From: Ascarosepion bandense | Lineage: Eukaryota > Mollusca > Cephalopoda > Sepiida > Sepiidae | Reading direction: 5' to 3' | DNA: 64,000 bases | Assembly (NCBI GenBank): GCA_037127315.1 | Contig: JBBBDQ010001188.1 | Span: 1,396,001-1,460,000 of the forward strand | Part shown: piece after piece, positions 56,750 to 64,000 of the stretch | Position numbering within the stretch: the stretch's first letter is position 1 | Layout of the letters: every line of letters starts with the position of its first letter | Translations under genes and position numbers: made by a program | Notes under the pieces: model-generated | Database searches by the model: none | What the model saw: only the letters and a program-made list of their open reading frames with translations | Told to the model about the DNA's origin: nothing

Positions 56750-57132
56750 TCAAGATGTTTGTGTGTGTCTGTTTATCTGCCTGTATATCTTTATTTTTTC
56801 AGCCCTTTTATTTTAGTTTTTGCTTTGGGTTTGGCTCTAAGTAGATATAATTGTAGTTCCTAGTCTCAGCCATGATCTCATTTACTCAGAGGACTTATTT
56901 AGCCTTCAAAATTAAGTTTACAATGAAAAAAACTTATTTGATATCGATAACAGGAAATCAAAATTTGACTTACATCCATTCATTTTTCTTTCAGTCTCCG
57001 GATTCGCTTTAACTGGACAAAACTATTGCTTTTTAGTCTTTCGTGCCAACGTCCAAAGAGTGTGTGCTCCAGGACCATGGATTAGTTTTAAAGCTTTCAT
57101 TACACCCGAGCAACACCGGGCTATACTGCTAG
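56363..57132 (+). mobile_element. Helitron, non-autonomous
   Basis: Begins TCTAAACGTATTTATAAATG AAACTTTGTCTG, ends CACCCGAGCAACACCGGGCT ATACTGCTAG with T following. Collinear with 16767-17493, with a (TA)n in the same internal position (56706-56744). Confidence 0.75.
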
Positions 57133-57164
57133 TTTGTTATATGTTAAAGTATGTCTGTAGCTTA

Positions 57165-57245
57165 CGGCAATATTGCTCTGTAATATCGGTCCTCGACCGA
57201 TCACCGAAGTCAAGAAACTTCAAACGCGGTCAGTATCTAGACTTC
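57165..57245 (+). pseudogene. 5S rRNA-like fragment
   Basis: TAGCTTACGGCAATATTGCT then CCTCGACCGATCACCGAAGT CAAG and GCGGTCAGTATCTAGAC follow the order of the 5S sequence (compare 326-209). The match is weaker and fades after the loop region. No tRNA-like body follows, so this is either an old free 5S pseudogene or a very old SINE head. Confidence 0.45.
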
Positions 57246-57584
57246 ACTTTCCAGTCTCGATGAAGTCCAAAGTAGTCTTCGCGTCCTTGTCGGTGATTAA
57301 AACTGTCTGCTCCAAAACCCCGTTCTTATAAACGAAACGCCGAGTGGTCTTTTACGAATACCATCTTCCGTAAAGTTGGATAGGTTTGGGAAGTCCCAAT
57401 TTCAAATTTTATTCGAAGACGTTATATTAATTTATGCTCAAATAACGTTGAGGAAAGCATGAACTAACCTCTCCCTGTCAGCTCTTAGTTACAAAGAAGG
57501 ACTTGTATAAATTAATCATAATTATCTATAGAATACTTCTTAAAATAAAGAAAAAATTATTGGATTTAAATAAAGTACAATTTT

Positions 57585-57712
57585 CGGATTTTGTTCGCCA
57601 CTGCTGTCGCTAGGTATTGAACACATAACACTTCGGTTCAAGTCATTGAATCCAGCCAATGCTTTTACCCACTGGGTCATGTGTACTTGGGGTGGCGAAC
57701 AAAAAATTAGAG
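57585..57712 (-). mobile_element. short tRNA-like element with inverted ends
   Basis: Minus strand has A-box-like GACCCAGTGGGTAAAAGC and B-box-like GTGTTCAATACC. The outermost sequence TTGTTCGCCAC is inverted at the other end (GTGGCGAACAA). It is unrelated to the main SINE family here. Confidence 0.45.
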
Positions 57713-57861
57713 AGTTAAGTTAAATGGAGATAACTAAGACATCTAGAAGTGGCATGACCCATGAAACGAGAACAAATTTACTCATTGTTTCAAAATAAAA
57801 GGTTTGGTTCAAAATTCTAGTCACCTGAATATGACGATAAATATGGGGACAACAGTCCGAA

Positions 57862-58172
57862 AAATGTCAAGTGTCAGACGTGAGACACGCTTTGGGCTAT
57901 CGTATCTCGAAACAGACATGACTGATTGGCAGAAGATTATCCTACAGTAAGTTGACATTGCTTTCTGAGGGCAGACTGGGATTCCAGCCAAAGCTATAGA
58001 ACCCAATCTGTCCTGTTATTTAACTCCTAACTGGAGGGAAGAAACAGATTAATACCTTTTCCAAGGATATTTGCGCGTAAGTGAATGCAAGGAATTCAGC
58101 TGGAATTCGAACTCGGCTCCCCGATTTGTCGTTCTGAGTCGATATCCACTGCACCGCAACGCACATCCGAAC
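57862..58172 (-). mobile_element. tRNA-SINE, full length without 5S head
   Basis: AAGTGTCAGACGTGAGACAC to CACTGCACCGCAACGCACAT. The tail hairpin is mutated (ATCTCGAAACAGACATG). Confidence 0.8.
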
Positions 58173-58499
58173 AATGTAAATAGTGTATTTAAATTATTTG
58201 AAAAAGTATGAAAAGCTTTAAAAACAACAAATCCCTGCTTGCATAAGATTCCGTAGCGTCAATCTATCAATAATTGTCTTCTTTAAATTTAGGTTCGCGT
58301 GAACCCATTTCAATCATTCATGAGTGAAAACTGTTGTGTATATCTGAGTGCTTGCACATTTCTGAACATGTTGTAAGAGTGTATGACATTCATATAACTG
58401 TTTAGATCTAACCAATCTATTTATTTTAATGCGAAAACACACCTTCCTGATCTATAGGGAATAGAGATTTATCCCTTGTTTCCTGTATTTTTTATTTTA

Positions 58500-58965
58500 G
58501 TATTAATTAGTTGTTTCCCTCAATAAAATTAGAAAGTCTCGTCTATCGGCCGGCTCAGTCCTTTGTGGTCTATAGAACAGGAGTAGGGGTTTTCTGTTTA
58601 GTATTAGATTCGTATTCATTTTTATTTTATTAATATTTTAATATATTTTCCGAAATATGAGTAGATAGATTTATTTATCGCCCGATTTACACGCCTCCCT
58701 TGTCTGCTGAACAGGAATAGAAATTTAACCATTGTATTCATGTTTAGGATTGTGATTCCAATTTCTGATGAAGCCTCCTTCAACTCTCTACTTCTAACTT
58801 TTCCACATAAACACTGAAATTTTATTCACTATTTTTATTTTATTTTATTTTATTTTATGTTTTTATTTCAATAAGGTTCATAGGTTGACTTAGTATCCGA
58901 TTCAAACATCTCGCCGGAAAGTAGAGGTTTATCCTTTGTTTCACGTTTAGAATTGGCGTTCGAGG
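58500..58965. repeat. diverged relatives of the 163-bp repeat
   Basis: Three imperfect units with a CGGCTCAG or CCCGATTTACAC start, an ACAGGAGTAG/ACAGGAATAGAAATTTA segment, a GTTTAG segment and T-rich blocks, resembling the unit at 20150-20925. Confidence 0.5.
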
Positions 58966-58979
58966 TCATCTTAAATAGT

Positions 58980-59665
58980 TCTCTTTCTCTTTCACACCCA
59001 GTAATAACTTGCGCCTTAGTGGCATTATCGCCTTCTACAGTCTTCATGAAGTCAGTTCTTTTATTGTACTATCTCATCAGTAAAGTCTTTACATTCTCTT
59101 TCACTCCCAGTAACCCCTTGCGTCTTAGTGGCATTATCGCCATCTTCTGTCTTCCTAAAACCTATTCTTTTATTGTTCTTTCTCCTCACTAAAGTCTTCT
59201 CATTCTCTTTCAATCCCAGTAAACCCTTGCGTCTTAGTGGCATTGTTGCCATCTTCTGTCTTCCTGAAACCTGTTCTTTTATTGTCCTTTCTCCTCACTA
59301 AAGTCTTCTCATTCTCTTTCACTCCCGGTAACCCCTTGCGTCTTAGTGGCATTATCGCCATCGTATGTCTTCCTGAAACCTGTTCTTTTATTGTCCTTTC
59401 TCCTCACTAAAGTCTTCTCATTCTCTTTCAATCTCAGTAACCTCTTGCATCTTAGTGGCATTATCGCCATCTTCTGTCTTCCTGAAACCTATTCTTTTAT
59501 TGTCCTTTCTCCTCACTAAAGCCTTTTCATTCGCTTTCACTCCTAGTAACCCCTTGCGTCTTACTGGCATTATCGCCATCTTGTCTTCCTGAAACCTGTT
59601 CTTTTAATGTCCTTTCTCCTCACTAAAGTCTTCTCATTCTCTTTCACTCCCAGTGTCCCCTTACA
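58980..59665. repeat. 109-bp tandem repeat, six to seven units
   Basis: CATTCTCTTTCACTCCCAGT-type markers start at 59092, 59201, 59310, 59419, 59528 and 59635. Each unit contains CCTTGCGTCTTAGTGGCATT and CTTCCTGAAACCTGTTCTTT. A unit length of 109 is not divisible by 3, so it is not a coding repeat. Confidence 0.9.
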
Positions 59666-59971
59666 TCTTGCTTGAGATGATGAAAAATGAAATTAAATTT
59701 TCTCTTGAGATTCCCGTATCGATTTCATGTCATTAAAATATATTTAAAGCGAATGAATCCTGATGGTCTTACCGACCCCAGAATATCAAAGAACTGTCTC
59801 AAATGAAGGGAACCGTATAACAATAGCTGAAAGCACAATGAAAATAATACCAACATGTGTTCATGATATTCAGAATGCCAAAAGATGGAATTTGAAATAA
59901 ATTTTCTACAAGTATTACTGTCATTATTTGTTTGATAATCGGCCAAAAACATTATATATATATGTATGTAT

Positions 59972-60388
59972 GTATAATCATTTCACCCCAAGAAAGACAT
60001 TCCACTGCCACTGTTGCGCAGGGGTTTTGGGGAAGTGAAGAGAAAGAGTGGTTAGATATAGTAAATGTCAGAAGGATAAGGATACAGAGGATGAGGGTTG
60101 GGCAGATGAGAAGAGTGTTTGAGAGAATGGATGCGAGTTAGTGTGTTAGGATGTGTCTATTGACCTTACACTTAAACTCCTGGAGATTGTAGCTGTCGGG
60201 GAAGCAATCGTGTGGAAGGGAATTCCACAGGCGGGAAGTGCGAGAAATGAAGCTGTTGGCGTAGAAACTGCGGTTACATTTTATCGGTTTCACTGTAAAA
60301 GGGTGGGACCTAGTTGCTAATGTAGTATTTCGTACAAATTCGTACCTAGGGGGCACCAGTCATCTAAGTTCATCGGAGCAGAAGCCGT
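59972..60388 (-). mobile_element. Jockey/CR1-like LINE tail
   Basis: Plus strand starts AATCATTTCACCCCAAGAAA GACATTCCACTGCCACTGTT. The open frame 60356-60138 reads RNTTLATRSHPFTVKPIKCN then SRTSRLWNSLPHDCFPDSYN. Confidence 0.85.
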
Positions 60389-60389
60389 G

Positions 60390-60448
<59 letters not shown>
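60389..60448. repeat. (CT)n(TA)n(GA)n palindrome
   Basis: CT repeats, TA repeats and GA repeats form a near-perfect self-complementary block of about 58 bp at the LINE border. Confidence 0.85.
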
Positions 60449-60496
60449 CGTTGTGTGAAACCGCGGTAGGTTTTGGCGATCTTGTGATTTTTTTAC

Positions 60497-60576
<80 letters not shown>

Positions 60577-60584
60577 TAAAGCAG

Positions 60585-61013
60585 ACACGTTATCTCATGG
60601 TGAATCGGAAGTATAGTCTTATTTCAGGTGAACCATGACACGCTACGCGCGTCATCTGATTTTATGTGCGTGTATATATGATTATGTATGAAAATGTTTA
60701 TGTGTTCGCCTAACGGATGTATTTTTCTTAAATTTTCGCTTTTAAGGGAATGACCGTTATTTCCATTCGTTTTTTTTTAGGTCTTTGTGAATCTCATTTG
60801 TGTAAAATCCTTTGTTAAATAAAGACGGAAGCTGATGATGGTTCGCCTGAAAAACGCCTAAACTTCCTAGATGACGTGTCTGCCTTAAGTTTTCTTATAT
60901 TTGCTCTATATGTATTTTTATGCATATATGTTTAGACCTTTCTTAGAGAGTTATCCTACCACTGTATGTACAGGATATTCCTTTGGATTCTTTATATACC
61001 CAAACTGCATACT

Positions 61014-61015
<2 letters not shown>
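60585..61015 (+). mobile_element. Penelope-like terminal repeat, family 2
   Basis: The main part (60641-61015) contains GACGGAAGCTGATGATGGTT CGCCTGAAAAACGCC and TTATCCTACCACTGTATGTA CAGGATATTCC. It is preceded by a short inverted piece of itself (60585-60640, AAAGCAGACACGTTATCTCA TGGTGAATCGG). Collinear with 31765-32160 in reverse. It is also the sequence just downstream of the dead S-crystallin exon. Confidence 0.5.
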
Positions 61016-61059
<44 letters not shown>

Positions 61060-61193
61060 TAGCATTTCTGTATTTGTCCCATACGTCGAATTCGAACCAC
61101 TTTTGTATATGGGACGTTTACAGCGGCCATCAACATACGACAAATCCCGGCACGTCCCCGGCCATTGAAGTAGTAGAGAGTGTAGTTAGGTAT
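61060..61193 (-). pseudogene. S-crystallin first exon, broken copy
   Basis: Minus-strand translation gives [19 protein letters not shown] followed by [10 protein letters not shown], clearly the first exon of S-crystallin/GST. Three independent lesions are visible against the intact exon at 17667. The start codon is ATA (61193-61191) instead of ATG. Two bases are missing just after the VPYT codons, which shifts the frame for the rest of the exon. The splice donor reads GCTAGG where the intact copy has GGTAAG. A Glu-to-Gly change (RAGIC) is also seen. The promoter at 61275-61297 is nevertheless recognisable. A (TA)n tract begins almost directly at the intron side (61016-61054). Confidence 0.88.
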
Positions 61194-61274
61194 GGTGAAT
61201 TTAGAAATCTAAAATGGTGAAAATTTCTTTCAGTGGTCTGTTTGCTTTCTCTACTGAGTTGATATTTCACTTTC

Positions 61275-61297
61275 TTTATATACTAATAGTTGAGTCA
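61275..61297 (-). promoter_or_regulatory. AP-1/TATA promoter of the dead S-crystallin copy
   Basis: Plus-strand TTTATATA (61275-61282) and TGAGTCA (61291-61297) lie upstream of the broken exon. The spacing between the two motifs (8 bp) is identical to that at 17896-17918. Both motifs therefore survive although the exon is dead. The ARE extension (GC after TGACnnn) is not present here, only the AP-1 core. Distance from TATA to the lost start codon is about 82 bp. Confidence 0.65.
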
Positions 61298-61860
61298 TGT
61301 TTAGAAGTCTATTTGCAGTAATAGTTAGGACTTTGTCCAAGGATATGCTCATCAATTTACCAAGGCACTAACAAATTGTGTTTTACTTCAACAAAGAAAG
61401 TTCCTCTTCTCTTTGTCAAATTGCACGTATTTGCAGCACAGAGCAGCCAGAAAAGTATATTACCAATTAAGTAAATTAGTGTTGTATTTTCTTTGGCAAG
61501 CAACGAGTGTCGTACATAGAGTATATGTTTTGCTAATTGTTGAAATCACATTAGGTGTGCACTTTCACAAGAAAACCGAAAAACTGTCCTGAGAACCGCA
61601 TTGTCTTAGTTGACATGGACAGAAAGGCAGACAACTTGCACATATTTATAGCAACGGCGACTCATAATATATGTATATTTAAAACAGAAAACTGCTAGAA
61701 TAATACAAAATTAAATTTAGAGGCCGTTTAAAAGAACTTCGCCAAACAGATATTTTTCACATTCAGCTTGATATACACTAGGAAGATTAAGTTGTGTCAA
61801 ACTATCAGAAATTGTTACCTTTTTAATTCATAACGCTTTGAATGTTTATTAAATAATTAA
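61298..61860. other. upstream flank of the dead S-crystallin copy
   Basis: No gene or repeat recognised. Confidence 0.4.
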
Positions 61861-61861
61861 A

Positions 61862-62424
61862 CCCTTGTGCAAATTAATTGAAACAAGTACTTTTACCATA
61901 CGGTCAATTTTAGACCCACTGTAGGGACAGGGTGTAATCGATTTCTTTTTTTTCTTTCTATTTTTTCCTCAGATTTAGTTATTTGCAGTAGTGTGCAGCA
62001 ATATGAATTTATTTTCGGGATGTATGATGAAATATGTTTGGCCTTGAAAAATATTGCGTCATCGATGATTGCATCCGTTTCTTACGACACCCAGACATCT
62101 ATGTCTCGACTGTCAAATAGTTGTTCTACAGCCATTGTCTGCGATGGACGTTACTTTAGGGAAGCGTACAAAAATTGTAACGCTCACACGAACACACTGG
62201 CAAATCTTCCAGAGAGATCGCGGATTTTGTTGATATCAGTCTTTCAACTGTCAATCGTACCATATCGGCTAAGAACAAACTGGGTGTATCAACCTAAAAC
62301 GTAAGGAAAAATGCGGTCGGAATAGAAAAACAACGCAAAGAGACGACGTATACGTGATCAGATTAAGTGTAAAAGATCCTAGGAAGACGTTATTCGTTTT
62401 GTTTAAATTAATTTGCACAAGAGT
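61862..62424 (+). mobile_element. short Tc1-like element with transposase N-terminus
   Basis: Left end CCCTTGTGCAAATTAATTGA AACAAG is mirrored at the right, where TTGTTTAAATTAATTTGCAC AAGAG reverse-complements to the same sequence. Inside, read across a frame change, VDISLSTVNRTISAKNKLGV and KCGRNRKTTQRDDV are the DNA-binding HTH and GRNRKT hook of a Tc1-like transposase. The catalytic domain is absent, so it is an internally deleted copy. Confidence 0.7.
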
Positions 62425-62767
62425 GTATGTAGAAAGCTCTATCATCAAAAGAAATAATTGTACACAAGAAGAGTGAGTTGGGCCAGATTTACTATTCACT
62501 AAACTTTGAAAATCAGCATTCGACACACAGACTTGTGTTGTTGAATTTATCGGCTAGTTCTGGGTCATTTCATTTCTTGCGATGTAAAATGGTTTTATTT
62601 TTCTACTTTTTTATAACTGCCAATAATCAATAATATTGATGTATTTCCTTTAATCTCTATTAAATTATCATTTCATTCACGTTCCAAACCAGACACCTAA
62701 GTTTCGAAATGATATTATCGTATTTTCTACTGAGTATTTTTGCAAAAAAAAATATATATATATACAT

Positions 62768-62935
62768 GTGAATCTCATTTGTGTAAAATCCTTTGTTAAA
62801 TAAAGACGGAAGCTGATGATGGTTCGCCTGAAATACGCCTAAACTTCCTAGATAACGTGTCTGCCTTAAGTTTTCTTATATTTGCTCTGTATGTATTTTT
62901 ATGCATCTATGTTTAGAGCTTTCTTAATGCTATAA
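62768..62935 (+). mobile_element. Penelope-like terminal repeat, family 2, partial
   Basis: GTGAATCTCATTTGTGTAAA to ATGCATCTATGTTTAGAGCT, nearly identical to 60786-60945, including CTGATGATGGTTCGCCTGAA ATACGCC. Confidence 0.5.
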
Positions 62936-63449
62936 AATCACACATATTTTACGTAGATAAAAGTCTCCGTAATGTGTGAGCTGTTCCTGTGAGTACATTG
63001 TTATTCTGTGAATATTGGGCTACTAAGAATTCCTACATGGAGTCGGAACCATTTTTAATTAAACCGAGGACTCCAACTACAATTCGAATTATCGATTTTT
63101 TCATGAACCACATTGTTAGATTTCAACTTTAAAATCCTTGTTTTCATAGGAATTGACATATCAATCGCACTGTGTTTGTCTGGTCTATGACCAACCTTTC
63201 TGGGAAATTAGCTTTTATTTTTCTGTCTGTGCTTTTTGTGATGTCCCATAAAGTTGCTAGTGGTCCAGTTTTGATATGCCCATTTCAAGATATTTTTATT
63301 TCGAGTTTAAATAAATCTTCAAAGATATATTACAGTCTACAGGAACGAACAAGCACATTATGTTTTTGCCATGGATGATCAATATATAGTGATGATTAAT
63401 TTTGATTGTTCCGTCTGTGTGTATTGTAAAGGCCCATAATTTGCTACCT

Positions 63450-64000
63450 ATATTATTATTATGTCATTTTTCATCATAATTCGCTTTCTGCTATGGTCGC
63501 ACTACCTCCCAAGTCTGCGGGAAGACCTAATTCAGGTCGTGGTGTTTTGTTATGGCTTCATTTCATGTTTTTTTCTATCTCCCCTATCATCCCTAGCGTT
63601 ACATAGACAACGTTCTCCTCAGTGTGTGGGCTGTACTTAACAAGACAATTTTTTGTATATTTCTTAACCTGAGGTTTCCAGGGATTCTTTTGATGTGTTG
63701 TTTTGTTTCATTTTTTATCATTCCAAGTGCACCTACTATCACTGGGACGATTCTTGTTTTCGATTTCCACATTTTTTCTATTTCAATTTCCAGGTTTTTA
63801 TATTTTGACAGTTTTTCAAATTTCTTGGTTGCTATGTTACAATCCGCTGGACAAGGCATATCAATGAATAGCAAGTTTTTTTCTTTCTGGTTTTTAACAA
63901 CAATGTCCGGCATATTTGCTTCAATTTTTCTGTTTGTGTAGATGGTGTAATCCCATAGAATGGTGACATCTTCTATTTCTGTAACCGGAGCTGGGTGGTG
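63450..64000 (-). pseudogene. LINE with restriction-like endonuclease, C-terminal part
   Basis: Minus strand entering from the right edge reads EIEDVTILWDYTIYTNRKIE ANMPDIVVKNQKEK, then LLFIDMPCPADCNIATKKFE KLSKYKNLEIEIEKMW and KTRIVPVIVGALGMIKNETK. The P-D-I-V-V ... I-D-M pattern followed by a K-Y-K-x-L-E-I-E helix is the PD-(D/E)XK endonuclease end of R2/R4/Dong-type LINEs. The frame 63913-63599 is open and ends TAHTLRRTLSM. The 5' part is outside the window. Confidence 0.7.

Noticed and set aside
63624..63941. 105-codon plus-strand hydrophobic frame
   Set aside because: Antisense shadow of the restriction-like-endonuclease LINE reading on the minus strand.

Overview
The window is AT-rich, intron- and repeat-dominated animal DNA. 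The only recognisable host gene family is S-crystallin, the lens protein derived from sigma-class glutathione S-transferase. That lineage-specific family, together with the tRNA-derived SINEs, Penelope-like elements and long (TA)n tracts, points to a coleoid cephalopod (octopus or squid); the sequence alone does not settle which.

Host gene content, all on the minus strand. (1) An apparently intact 5' half of an S-crystallin/GST gene: a promoter with TATA box and AP-1/ARE site (17896-17920), first coding exon (17667-17799) and second exon (6198-6293), separated by an intron of about 11.4 kb. Later exons lie left of the window. (2) Parts of a second copy: a broken first exon at 61060-61193 that still has its AP-1/TATA promoter, and an intact-looking third exon at 46277-46392. 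I found no exon 2 between them. Immediately downstream of exon 3 lies an array of about 15 tandem ~220-bp units (42881 to about 46070), each carrying a piece of the same exon. Twelve of them form a higher-order repeat of four 659-bp trimers. This exon-derived satellite is the most unusual object here.

Everything else is mobile or repetitive. 1-1545: 5S/tRNA SINE and a dead Tc1-like transposon. 2400-4700: Penelope-like end, SINEs, a 60-bp GC-rich minisatellite, a Helitron end. 5300-17600 (mostly intron 1 of gene 1): LINE tails, a Helitron, SINEs and a 140-bp higher-order satellite split by another Helitron. 18300-21900: Helitron, SINE, 163-bp tandem repeat, RTE-like LINE tail. 21965-26076: a Ty3/gypsy-type LTR retrotransposon with both LTRs, internally deleted and inserted in a TATC microsatellite. 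28600-38100: 5S/tRNA SINEs and two Penelope-like lineages. A tRNA-Ser-like gene sits at 38310. 46600-53400: a hairpin-bearing 198-bp repeat, a reverse-transcriptase-bearing LINE, a second LINE type and twin piggyBac-type MITEs. 54200-64000: a dead mariner, MITEs, Helitron, SINEs, 109-bp tandem repeat and a restriction-like-endonuclease LINE tail at the right edge.

All calls were made by reading the sequence and translations. Element borders are approximate except where terminal motifs are given.
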